64,000 nucleotides of DNA from Thermosipho atlanticus DSM 15807. Its GTDB lineage: Bacteria; Thermotogota; Thermotogae; Thermotogales; Fervidobacteriaceae. The translations under genes were made by a program, and so were the position numbers. Shown one piece after another: positions 19,167 through 28,960 of this stretch. Where the stretch lies: assembly GCF_900129985.1 (NCBI RefSeq), contig NZ_FQXN01000003.1, positions 124,001-188,000 on the forward strand, written 5' to 3'. The first letter of the stretch is position 1; each line of letters opens with the position of its first letter. A model generated the notes under the pieces. The model was given only the letters and a program-made list of their open reading frames with translations, was not told where the DNA came from and did no database searches.

Positions 19167-20777
19167 CTATTTAATTCCTATCCCAACAGGTATTCCTCTT
19201 TGAATTTCACCATCTTGATTGACGACTTTTTCATTTATAACCATAGCACTTGAGCCGCCACCGTCTAACATCATTGCGGAAAAGTAGCCTTTTTTTAGAA
19301 GAAAATCAGCAGCCATGTCGTAATTCATTCCCGGACCATTATTGTATCCTTCTATTATTATGAAATCAACCTTATTATCCTTAGTTATAGCTATTATTGT
19401 TCGATTTGTTTTTGAAAAAGCTATTCCATTTCCATAACTGACTTTTTCAGTTGAAGGATCGGGGAGTAAATTTCCGTTTTGTAGTAATAGAGGCCCAGCA
19501 CCTATTGCATGTTTTATTGGAAAAGGAAAATCTGTATTTAAAACAAATTTTACGTTTGTTCCAACATCTACGTCTGTTAAATATTTATCATACTTTTTGC
19601 TTATTGTGAGAATCATTGAAGCATCAGGAACATATTTATAATATTCAGTGTCGACGATTCTACCTTCTTGTATCAAAAAATAGTTTTTTTCCGAATCATA
19701 TGGTATTGGTAATTTATACTCTTCAGTATAAAGAAGAACTTCTCCTTTTGCGTTTGTATTTACTCCTTTTACTAGAAAGAGTAAATCATTAATGTAAACA
19801 TTAAGTTCAACCAAGATTCTTTTTATAAAGACTTCGTTATCGTATGTAATAATAAAAACAGGTCTTAATCCAAATTTATCGGATAATAATTTCCCGTCTT
19901 TTATAACTAGATCTATAGGAATGTTTGTAGAAGGATCAAAATAATTTGCGTTTATACCTGCAATACAGCGAGAATTTTTAATCATTTCTCTAAGATCCTC
20001 TCTTGTTCCGATACCTTTTGAAGAAATGATTGGACTGATTTCAGCTTTTTTAGGATCGACATGTAAATAATTAACTAGGAATTTTTGACCATTGTAAGTT
20101 TCTACTTTCCTTTCCCAAATAATTCCATCCCTGATTTTTTTAGTTTCAACTTCAGTATATTTTATTTTTAGTGTTGCAACTTTGTTTTGAATTGTTAATA
20201 TTGGAACAGGTTTTAACTTATTACTCAATATGTAAAAAATAAAACCATCATTGTTTATCTCGTAGTCGATTTTTCCGATAAGCATAGGCATTCCCTTTAA
20301 TGGTGATAAAGTTATGATAAGATCATTATCCATTATTTGGATGTTTATAAAATCTTTTGAAATTTCACTAGTGAAATAGAAATTAATTGTATCGTTTTGA
20401 TGTTCTACTCTAATTAATTCCGGAAGTTTGTCGTAATAAATTTTTCTCCCATCTTCTAAAGTAAATTCATTTAAATTAAAGTATTGTACTAAGAAACTGA
20501 CATTGATGAAAAGCTCATTATTTTCAACTTTATATGCATTATAAAATGTTTTTTCAAAATTTAAAGTTATGTTTCCATTTTTTCCAATTAATAAATCATT
20601 ACCTCTTGCCATAAATACTTTATCATTTTTGACAAAACTAAAAGAAAGGTCTTTCAAAATTTTTTCATTGACCCATTCGTCGTTGAAATAATAAGCTTTG
20701 AAATCGTAGACGATAGTGTTTGAAAATAAACAAATTGAAATTATCAAAAGTGAAAAAATTATAACTGATTTTTTCAA
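19167..20777 (-). CDS. Exported phosphodiester glycosidase (NAGPA)-domain protein
   Basis: About 536 residues with an N-terminal signal or anchor (KKSVIIFSLLIISICLFS). The N-terminal half is beta-rich and resembles the copper-amine-oxidase-like/AMIN type wall-associated regions, though I cannot assign it firmly. The C-terminal half is a NAGPA/DUF2233 domain: GINANYFDP, HAIGAGPLLLQNG, GIAFSKTNRTIIAITKD and the hallmark MLDGGGSSAMVINEKV. In the family this domain cleaves sugar phosphodiesters, with wall or exopolysaccharide substrates likely in bacteria. GAGGTG precedes a TTG start at 20777; a GTG at 20783 touches that ribosome site and is less likely. Its place among nucleotide genes is not explained. 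Confidence 0.82.
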   Translation of the reverse strand: MKKSVIIFSLLIISICLFSNTIVYDFKAYYFNDEWVNEKILKDLSFSFVKNDKVFMARGNDLLIGKNGNITLNFEKTFYNAYKVENNELFINVSFLVQYFNLNEFTLEDGRKIYYDKLPELIRVEHQNDTINFYFTSEISKDFINIQIMDNDLIITLSPLKGMPMLIGKIDYEINNDGFIFYILSNKLKPVPILTIQNKVATLKIKYTEVETKKIRDGIIWERKVETYNGQKFLVNYLHVDPKKAEISPIISSKGIGTREDLREMIKNSRCIAGINANYFDPSTNIPIDLVIKDGKLLSDKFGLRPVFIITYDNEVFIKRILVELNVYINDLLFLVKGVNTNAKGEVLLYTEEYKLPIPYDSEKNYFLIQEGRIVDTEYYKYVPDASMILTISKKYDKYLTDVDVGTNVKFVLNTDFPFPIKHAIGAGPLLLQNGNLLPDPSTEKVSYGNGIAFSKTNRTIIAITKDNKVDFIIIEGYNNGPGMNYDMAADFLLKKGYFSAMMLDGGGSSAMVINEKVVNQDGEIQRGIPVGIGIK

Positions 20778-20786
20778 CAGCACACC

Positions 20787-22091
20787 TCACTTAACAATGT
20801 CAATTATTATTTGAGTATTTTTTGGTATATCATCTGAAATTTGATAAGCTTCATTTAATAATTTTAACGCATATTCGATATTACTTTTTTCATTTACGTA
20901 CATTTCAACAATGGGCTCATCTTTGTTGACTCTATCGCCTAATTTTTTGAGAATTTTGAATCCAACAGAATGATCGATTTTGTCCTCCTTTTTTGTACGT
21001 CCTGCACCTAGATAATTGCATGCAATTCCAACTTTTTCAGTATCAATTTTTGAGATATAACCATCTTTATTGGATTTGAAGTGAATGATCTGATTAGATA
21101 TAGGCAAAATGTTCTCAGGATTATCAACCACTTCAGGGTTACCACCTTGTGCTACAACTAAATCTTTGAATTTTTCTAAGGCCTTTCCAGAATATAATGA
21201 ATCTTCTACCATGTTTTTACACTTGTCAATATCACCTAATCCTGCTAAATAACACATCCAAGATGCAAGAGTGATGCATAACTCAACAAATTTCTGTTCA
21301 CCATTGCCTTTAAGAGTATTAATTGCTTCTAATACTTCTAAAGAATTTCCTACAAAAATTCCCAAAGGTTCATCCATATTTGTTAAAACTGCAACTGCTT
21401 CTTTACTATGTGCTTTGGCAATTCCAACCATGGCTTGAGCTAGAGTTTTAGCATCTTCTAGTGTTTTCATAAATGCTCCACTTCCAACTTTTACATCTAA
21501 AACAAAAGCATCAGCACCACCCGCAAGTTTTTTACTCATTATACTTGCAGCAATTAAAGATATTTCATCAACTGTGGCTGTAGCATCACGCAGAGCATAA
21601 ATTTTTTTGTCAGCTGGCGCTAAATTAGCAGTTTGTCCGGCAATAGCTATTCCATATTTATTTACATTTTCGAAAAACTTTTTAAGCGATAGACTAGTTT
21701 TAAAACCTGGTATTGATTCTAATTTATCAATAGTCCCTCCAGTATGTCCAAGGGCTCTTCCGGACATTTTTGCAACAGGAATTCCCAGAGATGCCACTAG
21801 TGGAGCAACGACAAGTGTAGTTTTGTCGCCTACACCTCCAGTAGAATGCTTATCTACTTTTTTTCCTTTTATAGGAGATAAATCAATCACATCACCAGAA
21901 TGTGCCATGATTTCAGTTAAAATTGCTCTTTCTGAATCGTCCATATGTTTGAAATAAATAGCCATGAGAAGGGCAGCCATTTGATAATCAGGAATTTCGC
22001 CGTTTACATAACCCATTATCATATATTCAATTTCTTCTTTTGAAAGTTTTCCACCGTTTCTTTTTTTCAATATTATGTCATATGGTCTCAT
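20787..22091 (-). CDS. pdp: Pyrimidine-nucleoside phosphorylase
   Basis: Phosphorolyses uridine and thymidine to base plus (deoxy)ribose 1-phosphate. The family signature is clear: KVDKHSTGGVGDKTTLVVAP, MSGRALGHTGGTIDKLE, ALRDATATVDEI and SKKLAGGADAFVLDVKVGSGAFM. The 434-residue length is standard for the Firmicute-type Pdp, which accepts uridine and thymidine; a strict thymidine phosphorylase (DeoA) is the alternative. The start ATG overlaps the kinase gene by 14 bp, with AAGGAGG upstream inside that gene. Confidence 0.96.
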   Translation of the reverse strand: MRPYDIILKKRNGGKLSKEEIEYMIMGYVNGEIPDYQMAALLMAIYFKHMDDSERAILTEIMAHSGDVIDLSPIKGKKVDKHSTGGVGDKTTLVVAPLVASLGIPVAKMSGRALGHTGGTIDKLESIPGFKTSLSLKKFFENVNKYGIAIAGQTANLAPADKKIYALRDATATVDEISLIAASIMSKKLAGGADAFVLDVKVGSGAFMKTLEDAKTLAQAMVGIAKAHSKEAVAVLTNMDEPLGIFVGNSLEVLEAINTLKGNGEQKFVELCITLASWMCYLAGLGDIDKCKNMVEDSLYSGKALEKFKDLVVAQGGNPEVVDNPENILPISNQIIHFKSNKDGYISKIDTEKVGIACNYLGAGRTKKEDKIDHSVGFKILKKLGDRVNKDEPIVEMYVNEKSNIEYALKLLNEAYQISDDIPKNTQIIIDIVK

Positions 22092-23349
22092 TTAATTTTT
22101 CCTCCTTGTTTATAGGTAATGTTATTTTAAATGTTGTTCCTACCCCTTCTTTACTGAAAAATTCAATTGTTCCTTTATGATGCTCTACTATTGTTTTTAC
22201 AATAGAAAGCCCCAAACCGGTACCACCTAATTTTCTACTTCTGGCTTTATCAACTCTGTAAAACCTTTCAAATAACCTTTTCTGAGCTTCCTCAGGTATT
22301 CCAACTCCGGTATCTTTCACTTGTACAACAATATTATTTCCTTCTTTATAAGCATCTACTTTTACAATTTTTTCACCTTTTTCTTTTAAAGAAGTATACT
22401 TTATTGCATTATCCACAAGATTCAAAACCATTTGAATTAGTCTATCTTTATCTCCAATTAAAAGTAATTTGTCAGGATAAGTAAATTCAACTTCTACTCC
22501 GTAATCTTCTGCTAAAGGTTCAATTATATGTCTTACATGTTCTAATACTTCGGTGAAATTTATTTCTTCAAATATGAATTGCGAGTTCCCCGATTCAAGT
22601 TTTTCAAGATCTAAGAGATCATTAATTAGTCTAGTCATTCTTGCTGATTCAGATTCAATAATTTTCAAGAATTTTCTAACAATTTCTCTATTTGATAAAT
22701 CATCTTCCAATAGAGCTTCAGCATATCCATGAATAGATGTTAGAGGGGTCCTTAGTTCATGTGAAACATTTGAAATAAATTCTTTACGTACATTTTCAAG
22801 CATTCTTTCGTTGGTTATGTCATGGAGAATTACAATATACCTTTCGTTATTTTCTTCCAAAGTTACCGGAACTATTTTAACTTCATAGTATCTTTTTTCT
22901 CCTTCAATAAATATAGTAATTTCTCCAGATTGTATTTTTTTAGTTTTTGTAGCTTCTTCAAACATTTGATTTACAAAATACTCTTCAAAGACTTCGTAGA
23001 TTTTTCTACCTTCAACACCAGGACGAGTGATTTCTCGAGCAGCAATATTTGCAAAAGTGATAGTTCCATCATTTTTTGCAATAATTATAGGTTCGATTAT
23101 ATTGTTCAATATTGTAAGTTGATTACGCATGGAATGTTCAAGCTCATAGTTTTTCTCTAAGAGTTCGTTAATTTTTTTCCGAACCTTTTCAGAAATGTAT
23201 AGAGGAGGCGCATCAGGATCCTCCTCTATAATTTCAGCTATTCTAAAAATTGATTTTTTCAATGCCGAATTTTCATTAAAAAATTTTTTTAAAAAGTAAA
23301 TGAGTGCAACTATAACTAAAAGTAGAATAATAACAGGGACAAAATTCAT
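22078..23349 (-). CDS. Sensor histidine kinase (PhoR/WalK-like)
   Basis: A membrane-anchored kinase of about 423 residues. One N-terminal membrane segment (about 4-21) is followed directly by a cytoplasmic PAS domain (about 73-175), a HisKA dimerisation domain with phospho-accepting His197 (ISNVSHELRTPLTSIHGY), and an ATPase domain with N box (LVDNAIKYT), DTGVGIP and GGTGLGLSIVK. It lacks an extracytoplasmic sensor domain, so it probably senses an internal or membrane signal. ATG at 23349 is chosen; TTG one codon earlier is possible. The response regulator gene ends 3 bp upstream, so this is a cognate pair. Confidence 0.92.
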   Translation of the reverse strand: MNFVPVIILLLVIVALIYFLKKFFNENSALKKSIFRIAEIIEEDPDAPPLYISEKVRKKINELLEKNYELEHSMRNQLTILNNIIEPIIIAKNDGTITFANIAAREITRPGVEGRKIYEVFEEYFVNQMFEEATKTKKIQSGEITIFIEGEKRYYEVKIVPVTLEENNERYIVILHDITNERMLENVRKEFISNVSHELRTPLTSIHGYAEALLEDDLSNREIVRKFLKIIESESARMTRLINDLLDLEKLESGNSQFIFEEINFTEVLEHVRHIIEPLAEDYGVEVEFTYPDKLLLIGDKDRLIQMVLNLVDNAIKYTSLKEKGEKIVKVDAYKEGNNIVVQVKDTGVGIPEEAQKRLFERFYRVDKARSRKLGGTGLGLSIVKTIVEHHKGTIEFFSKEGVGTTFKITLPINKEEKLNETI

Positions 23350-23352
23350 CAA

Positions 23353-24072
23353 TTATTCTTCCTTTCCGGGATCTCTAAATTTGTAACCTTTTCCTCTAAC
23401 AGTTACAATGTATTTTGGATTTGAAGGATCTTCTTCGATTTTTGTTCTCAATCTTCTAATATGAACATCCACTGTTCTTGTATCTCCAAAATAATCATAA
23501 CCCCATAGTTTGTCAAGCAAGACGTTTCTGGAAAATACTTTACCTTCATTTTCAGCTAAGAATCTCAAAAGATCAAACTCAAGTGGAGTGAGATTGACTT
23601 TTTTCCCTTTAATTTTTACTTCATACTTATCAACGTCAATTTCTAAATCTTTTGCAGTAATTTTTTTGGGTTTTTCTTCTTTTACTTGTGCAGACATTTG
23701 TATGCGTCTAAATACTGCTTTTATTCTAGCAAGAAGTTCTCTAATACTGAAAGGTTTCGTAATATAATCATCTGCACCAAGCTCTAGACCCAAAACTTTA
23801 TCGAATTCTTCTCCTTTAGCACTTAAAAAAATCACGGGAGTAAATTTGTACTTTTCTTGACTTCTAATGTTCCTTACAAAATCAAAACCATCCATACCAG
23901 GTAACATAATATCAACTAAAAACATATCTACATCTTTGTCTTTAATTTCTTCTAAAGCTTTTTCTGCATCTTCAACCGGGATTACTTCGTAGCCTTCCTT
24001 TTCGAGAGTAAAACTAATGAGCTCAAGAATCTCAGGCTGATCATCAATAACCATAATTCTCCTTTTCGCCAT
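23353..24072 (-). CDS. Response regulator, OmpR/PhoB family
   Basis: A 239-residue transcription regulator. The receiver has the acidic pair (IDDQPEI), phospho-acceptor Asp54 (FLVDIMLPGMDGF), and Lys in YITKPFS. The C-terminal winged helix carries VNLTPLEFDLLRFLAENEG and DTRTVDVHIRRLRTKIEED. GAGGAGG precedes the ATG at 24072. It heads the minus-strand run that includes its kinase, nucleoside phosphorylase, apt, pgi and coaE. No phosphate transport genes are nearby, so a Pho role should not be assumed from the similarity. Confidence 0.94.
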   Translation of the reverse strand: MAKRRIMVIDDQPEILELISFTLEKEGYEVIPVEDAEKALEEIKDKDVDMFLVDIMLPGMDGFDFVRNIRSQEKYKFTPVIFLSAKGEEFDKVLGLELGADDYITKPFSIRELLARIKAVFRRIQMSAQVKEEKPKKITAKDLEIDVDKYEVKIKGKKVNLTPLEFDLLRFLAENEGKVFSRNVLLDKLWGYDYFGDTRTVDVHIRRLRTKIEEDPSNPKYIVTVRGKGYKFRDPGKEE

Positions 24073-24125
24073 AAAAAGGCCTCCTCTCAAAATAATTAAA
24101 TTGTTAAATGATATCTTCTTGAAAC

Positions 24126-24131
24126 ATTATA
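24126..24131 (-). promoter_or_regulatory. Putative -10 element ahead of the response-regulator operon
   Basis: TATAAT on the minus strand, about 54 bp before the regulator's ATG. A convincing -35 at the usual distance is not visible, which would fit an activator-dependent promoter. Confidence 0.4.
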
Positions 24132-24233
24132 TCATATTTTTTAACAAAATGGAAATAGTTGTACATAGAATTGGAACAATTTTTTTGTAAAATAAAATTA
24201 GAAATTTCACATATTCAAAAAAGGAGGGTTACT

Positions 24234-26375
24234 ATGCTTGTATATTACATACCACCAGTATTAGCAATTTTTTTCGCGTTTTTAAATTTTTATTTAGTAT
24301 TAAAAAAATCTGAAGGTACTGAAAAAATGCGGGGAATTTCACTAGCAATTCGCGAAGGAGCTGATGCTTTTATTTCACATGAGTACTCTGTAGTTTTTAA
24401 ACTTGCAATTCCGATTTCTATAATTTTAGGTTTTCTTACTGCATGGTATGTTGGAGTTTCTTTTTTAATTGGTGCTGTAATGAGTTCATTAGCTGGATTT
24501 GTGGGTATGAAGATAGCAACACGGGCTAATGTAAGAGTTGCAAATGCTGCACGTGAAACAAAGGATATTGATAAAACCTTGAAGATAGCTTTTCAAGGTG
24601 GTTCTGTTATGGGGCTTTCAGTTGGTGGCTTTGCATTGTTAGGACTTGTGATAATTTTTACTATCTTTAGTTATCAGCTTAAACCTGAAAATTTGGTGAT
24701 TGTAAAGAATTTTCTTGGAATTAATTTTATTCCTTTTGCAATGACTGTTTCAGGTTATTCATTGGGATGCTCGATTATTGCAATGTTTGACAGAGTAGGT
24801 GGAGGAGTATATACGAAAGCAGCAGATATGGCAGCAGACCTTGTTGGAAAAACTGAGTTAAACCTTCCTGAAGATGATCCAAGAAACCCCGCAACAATTG
24901 CAGACAATGTAGGAGATAATGTAGGAGATGTTGCAGGATTAGGAGCAGATCTTTTGGAAAGTTATGTAGGTTCAATCCTTTCTGCAATTGTTTTGGCTTC
25001 ATATATATTTGCGCTTACTGGAAATCAATTTTATGAAACAGCAAAAAAACTAATATTTTACCCACTTTCTTATACAATGATTGGACTTTTATCAAGTATA
25101 ATTGGAATTTATTATATAATCTTAAAAAAAGGTGCTGGAAAACCTCATAAAGATTTAAACGCCGCACTTATTACTTCTGCAACTTTAAGTATAATTGGGA
25201 ATTTTATATTTACATATTTTTATTTAAGTGGTACACCAAATTTGCAAAATTTTGGTTTTAAATTTGGAGCTTTCTCACCATTTTTCTCATCAGTTTTAGG
25301 AGTCTTTGTAGGAATTATAATAGGTCTTTTAGCTGAATATTATACTTCAGATGAATATAGTCCAACAAGACTTTTAAGTGAAAAATCCAGACAAGGAACA
25401 GCTATTGTAATCAGTAGTGGGATGGCTTTAGGTATGAAAAGTGTCTTTTTACCATCATTATTCTTATTCTTTGCAATAGTCTTAGCAGATTATTTTTCTG
25501 GATTATATGGAGTTGCCATGGCTTCTATAGGTATGTTGTCATTTGTTGCGACTTCAGTTTCAGTTGACTCATATGGCCCAATTGCTGATAATGCGGGTGG
25601 AATAAGTGAAATGTCTGAACTTGAGTCAGAAGTTAGGGAAATAACTGATAGATTGGATATGGTTGGTAATACTACGGCAGCAATTGGTAAAGGTTTTGCG
25701 ATTGGTTCAGCAGCATTAGCAGCATTATCACTTTTTGCGTCATATATATTCTCTCAAACTTCACCAGGTCAATTTGTCAAAAATGTTTTTGACATTTTAA
25801 ACTTGAATATTGTAAATGCACGAACACTTTCGGGTGCTATAATTGGTGCAGCTTTGCCATTCATGTTTAGTGGAGTCCTTATAGAATCAGTTGTAAAATC
25901 TGCGGCTTTAATGGTTGATGAAATCAGAAGACAAGTAACAGAAAGTCCTGGAATTTTGGATGGAACAGTTAAACCTGATTATGAAAGATGTGTTAAAATT
26001 AGTGCGGCTGGAGCAATAAAGGAAATGAGCAAACCTATATTTATTGCTGTTGCAACACCAATTATTTCGGGATTTTTGTTTGGAACTGAATTTGTTGGTG
26101 GCGTTTTAGTTGGAACAACATTAAGTGGTATAATGTTGGCATTATATACGGCAAATGCAGGTGGAGCTTGGGATAATGCGAAAAAACATTTAGAGCAGGG
26201 AAAATTGGAGGGACTTTCAAAAGGTACACCTGAGCATAGTGCACTTGTGATTGGTGATACTGTTGGTGATCCTTTAAAAGATACTGTAGGTCCTAGTTTA
26301 GATATTTTAATAAAAATAATGTCTGTGATATCATTAATTTTAGCCCCGTTATTTATGGTGTACCATTTATTCTAA
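24234..26375 (+). CDS. hppA: Membrane-bound, K+-dependent ion-pumping pyrophosphatase
   Basis: An integral membrane enzyme of 713 residues (about 16 helices) that hydrolyses pyrophosphate to pump Na+ and/or H+. Catalytic motifs are complete: [37 protein letters not shown], and the second Asp cluster near the end ([22 protein letters not shown]). The [10 protein letters not shown] segment has Ala and Gly where K+-independent enzymes have Lys, indicating the K+-dependent subfamily to which the Na+-pumping Thermotoga enzyme belongs. Ion choice cannot be fixed from sequence by eye. AAGGAGGG lies 6 bp before the ATG. The gene sits back-to-back with the response regulator and just ahead of ecfT. 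Confidence 0.96.
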   Translation: MLVYYIPPVLAIFFAFLNFYLVLKKSEGTEKMRGISLAIREGADAFISHEYSVVFKLAIPISIILGFLTAWYVGVSFLIGAVMSSLAGFVGMKIATRANVRVANAARETKDIDKTLKIAFQGGSVMGLSVGGFALLGLVIIFTIFSYQLKPENLVIVKNFLGINFIPFAMTVSGYSLGCSIIAMFDRVGGGVYTKAADMAADLVGKTELNLPEDDPRNPATIADNVGDNVGDVAGLGADLLESYVGSILSAIVLASYIFALTGNQFYETAKKLIFYPLSYTMIGLLSSIIGIYYIILKKGAGKPHKDLNAALITSATLSIIGNFIFTYFYLSGTPNLQNFGFKFGAFSPFFSSVLGVFVGIIIGLLAEYYTSDEYSPTRLLSEKSRQGTAIVISSGMALGMKSVFLPSLFLFFAIVLADYFSGLYGVAMASIGMLSFVATSVSVDSYGPIADNAGGISEMSELESEVREITDRLDMVGNTTAAIGKGFAIGSAALAALSLFASYIFSQTSPGQFVKNVFDILNLNIVNARTLSGAIIGAALPFMFSGVLIESVVKSAALMVDEIRRQVTESPGILDGTVKPDYERCVKISAAGAIKEMSKPIFIAVATPIISGFLFGTEFVGGVLVGTTLSGIMLALYTANAGGAWDNAKKHLEQGKLEGLSKGTPEHSALVIGDTVGDPLKDTVGPSLDILIKIMSVISLILAPLFMVYHLF

Positions 26376-26392
26376 AGTTTTAGGAGGTATAA

Positions 26393-27127
26393 ATGCGTTT
26401 ATTAATAGGTAAGTATATTCCTTGTGAATCATTTTTACATTCACTAGATCCAAGATCGAAAATTTTAGGTACATTTATCATTATCACTTCTATTTTGTTA
26501 ATAAACAATTTATGGGGATATATTATCCCCTTTTTTATCTTTATTATACTTGTTCATTTATCTAAAATAAATTTTTTAGTGTATTTGAGTTCAGTAAAAA
26601 GTATGTGGTTTTTAATTTTGTTTGCAAGTGTTATTCAATTTTTTGTAAGTGGTTTGGAAATGTCATTATTTATAGCTCTGCGATTGTTTTTTGTAGTTGT
26701 TTTCGCATCGTTTTTAACTTTCACTACACCTCCGCTGCTGATTGCCCGAGGGTTGTCATCAATCATGAAATGGTTTGGAATAAAAGAAAGCTATAGAGAA
26801 GATTTCAGCATGATAATGACTATATCAATGAGATTTATACCGATTTTATTTGATGAAATAGATAGGATAATAAAAGCTCAAATTGCCAGGGGAGCAAAAT
26901 TTGATCAACCTGGTTTGAGGTATAAGATTAAAGGTTTGGTTATTATAATTATTCCTTTGTTGATATCAGCTATTAGGAAAGCCGAAGAAATTTCTATTGC
27001 GTTGCAAGCTAGAAAATATGGGATTGGTCCGAGAACAAGCTATTATGTATTGGAATGGACTAAAAAAGATTCATTGTTTTTGTCATTAACGTTATTTTCA
27101 TTGTTTACTATTATTATTTGGGGGTGA
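26393..27127 (+). CDS. ecfT: ECF transporter transmembrane component EcfT
   Basis: EcfT is the membrane scaffold that links vitamin-specific S components to the EcfA ATPases. The 244-residue protein has about five or six membrane segments and two cytoplasmic coupling motifs: AQIARGAKFD and LQARKYGIG, the conserved Ala-Arg pairs that contact the ATPases. TAGGAGGT precedes the ATG. It starts 17 bp after the pyrophosphatase gene and ends 4 bp before the kinase gene, but no EcfA or S-component gene is nearby, so those subunits must be encoded elsewhere. Confidence 0.9.
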   Translation: MRLLIGKYIPCESFLHSLDPRSKILGTFIIITSILLINNLWGYIIPFFIFIILVHLSKINFLVYLSSVKSMWFLILFASVIQFFVSGLEMSLFIALRLFFVVVFASFLTFTTPPLLIARGLSSIMKWFGIKESYREDFSMIMTISMRFIPILFDEIDRIIKAQIARGAKFDQPGLRYKIKGLVIIIIPLLISAIRKAEEISIALQARKYGIGPRTSYYVLEWTKKDSLFLSLTLFSLFTIIIWG

Positions 27128-27131
27128 AAGA

Positions 27132-28070
27132 ATGATTTTCACTTTAACAATGAACCCATGTTTGGATAGATATATATATATCGATAAATTAGTCTATGAT
27201 GATACTATAAGGGCGAGAAAAATTGTTGATTATCCCGCAGGTAAAGGAATAGACGTTTCAAGAGTTATAAAGGAGTTAGGAGGGATTTCAATAGCTATTA
27301 CTTTTTTGGGGGGAGATAATGGTCGGAAAATAGAGAACATGTTAGATAAAGAAGGGGTAATATATAGTTCAATAAGAGTTGAATCTGAAACACGGATGAA
27401 TATTATATTGGAATCAAAAGGAGGACAATATAGAATAAGCATGCCAGGTGCAAAGATTAGTAAGAGAAAGTTAGAAGTGGTTTTTGAAGTTTTGGAAGCT
27501 CTTGTTAGAGAAGATGATATAGTTGTTATTTCTGGTAGTTTACCACAGGGAGTTAAACCTGAAATTTATTTTAAAATTATAAAATTGTTAAAAGATAGAG
27601 GGAGTTATGTGTATTATGATACTGATGGTGAAGCTTTAAAAATAGGCATTCATGCAAAACCAGATGCTATAAAGCCAAATATTCACGAATTTGAAAGATT
27701 AATTGAAAAAAAAATAAGCTCTGAAAATCTTTCTGAGTTGATAAGTGAAGGTAGAAGATTAATAGCGGAGTTTGAATTAAAAGAAATCCTTCTTACTTTG
27801 GGTGGAAAAGGTTCGTTGTTAATAACCAATGAAAAGGCATTGTATGCCCACCATGTAGAAGTTCCCATAAAGAGTGCAGTTGGGGCAGGTGATTCATTTT
27901 TAGCAGCTTATGTATTGAAAAAGAATGAAGGTAATACCGAAATTGAAGCTTTCAGATGGGCAAATGCTGCAGGAAGTGCAGCAGTTATGACGCCTGGAAC
28001 GGAATTGTGTCGTATAGAGGATGTTTTAAATTTGCTAGAAAAGATTAGAATAGAGAAAGTTAAATCATAA
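27132..28070 (+). CDS. PfkB-family hexose kinase, 1-phosphofructokinase type
   Basis: A ribokinase-fold sugar kinase of 312 residues. The N-terminal signature FTLTMNPCLDRYI and substrate-binding PAGKGIDVSRVIKELGG identify the 1-phosphofructokinase/tagatose-6-phosphate kinase subgroup. The ATP site and catalytic Asp lie in SAVGAGDSFLAAY; GSLPQGVKPEIY is also typical. GGGGGTGA precedes the ATG. There is no fructose PTS gene beside it, so fructose 1-phosphate, tagatose 6-phosphate or fructose 6-phosphate all remain possible substrates. Confidence 0.88.
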   Translation: MIFTLTMNPCLDRYIYIDKLVYDDTIRARKIVDYPAGKGIDVSRVIKELGGISIAITFLGGDNGRKIENMLDKEGVIYSSIRVESETRMNIILESKGGQYRISMPGAKISKRKLEVVFEVLEALVREDDIVVISGSLPQGVKPEIYFKIIKLLKDRGSYVYYDTDGEALKIGIHAKPDAIKPNIHEFERLIEKKISSENLSELISEGRRLIAEFELKEILLTLGGKGSLLITNEKALYAHHVEVPIKSAVGAGDSFLAAYVLKKNEGNTEIEAFRWANAAGSAAVMTPGTELCRIEDVLNLLEKIRIEKVKS

Positions 28071-28099
28071 AATTGAATACTTGGCATATTAATGTTTTG

Positions 28100-28128
28100 T
28101 TGAAAAACATTCAAAAAGAGTGTATAAT
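28100..28128 (+). promoter_or_regulatory. Promoter of fabG
   Basis: TTGAAA (28100-28105) and TATAAT (28123-28128) at 17-bp spacing, 49 bp before the fabG ATG. Confidence 0.75.
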
Positions 28129-28177
28129 AATTTTTGAAAAGTTAGTTTGATTTAATTTTTTTAAAGGGGGTAAAAAT

Positions 28178-28921
28178 ATGAGATTAAGTGGGAAAGTGTG
28201 TATAATAACGGGGGCTGCAAGTGGAATTGGAAAAGCAGCTTCTTTGTTATTTTCAAAAGAAGGTGCAACGGTTATAGCGTGTGATTTATCAAAAGAAAAT
28301 TTAGAATTATTGGTAAAAGAAAATCCTGGTCCTGGAATTATAGATTATTATATTTTAAATGTGACTGATAGAGAGGCTATATCTAAAATGGTCAATGATG
28401 TTGTTGAAAAATATGGGAAAATTGATGTATTAGTTAATAACGCTGGAATTACGAGAGATGCTTTACTTTTAAGAATGAAGGAAGAAGATTGGGATGCAGT
28501 GATAAATGTCAATTTAAAAGGTGTTTTTAATATGACGCAAGCAGTAGCACCAATAATGTTGAAACAAGGAAAAGGGAGTATAATAAATACTTCTTCAATA
28601 GTAGGAGTATTTGGAAATATAGGCCAAACAAATTATTCTGCAACCAAAGCTGGAGTTATTGGAATGACTAAGACTTGGGCAAAAGAATTATCAAGAAAAG
28701 GTGCTCAAATAAGAGTAAATGCAGTTGCACCTGGGTTTATAAAAACACCTATGACTGAAAAAGTTTCGGAGAGAATATTAACAGCTTTGAATGAGAAGAT
28801 ACCATTAAAAAGAATGGGCGAACCTGAAGAAGTGGCAAACTTATATTTGTTCCTTGCCTCTGATGAATCTTCATACATTACTGGACAAGTTATTGGGATA
28901 GATGGTGGATTGGTTATTTAA
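28178..28921 (+). CDS. fabG: 3-oxoacyl-[acyl-carrier-protein] reductase
   Basis: A short-chain dehydrogenase of 247 residues that reduces 3-oxoacyl-ACP with NADPH in fatty acid elongation. The cofactor motif is TGAASGIG (11-18), NNAG is at 87-90, and the catalytic residues are Ser139/140, Tyr153 and Lys157 (TNYSATKAG). The C-terminal YITGQVIGIDGG is typical of FabG. AAAGGGGGT precedes the ATG. It is monocistronic here, with its own promoter and terminator and no other fab genes, so other substrates are conceivable, but the sequence is a close FabG match. Confidence 0.92.
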   Translation: MRLSGKVCIITGAASGIGKAASLLFSKEGATVIACDLSKENLELLVKENPGPGIIDYYILNVTDREAISKMVNDVVEKYGKIDVLVNNAGITRDALLLRMKEEDWDAVINVNLKGVFNMTQAVAPIMLKQGKGSIINTSSIVGVFGNIGQTNYSATKAGVIGMTKTWAKELSRKGAQIRVNAVAPGFIKTPMTEKVSERILTALNEKIPLKRMGEPEEVANLYLFLASDESSYITGQVIGIDGGLVI

Positions 28922-28928
28922 AGTTTAA

Positions 28929-28960
28929 AAATGGGGGTTGTATAACCCCCATTTTTGTTT
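28929..28960. terminator. Bidirectional terminator between fabG and the ROK regulator
   Basis: AAATGGGGGTT (28929-28939) pairs with AACCCCCATTT (28944-28954) over a 4-base loop, with T-rich tails both ways. Confidence 0.9.
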
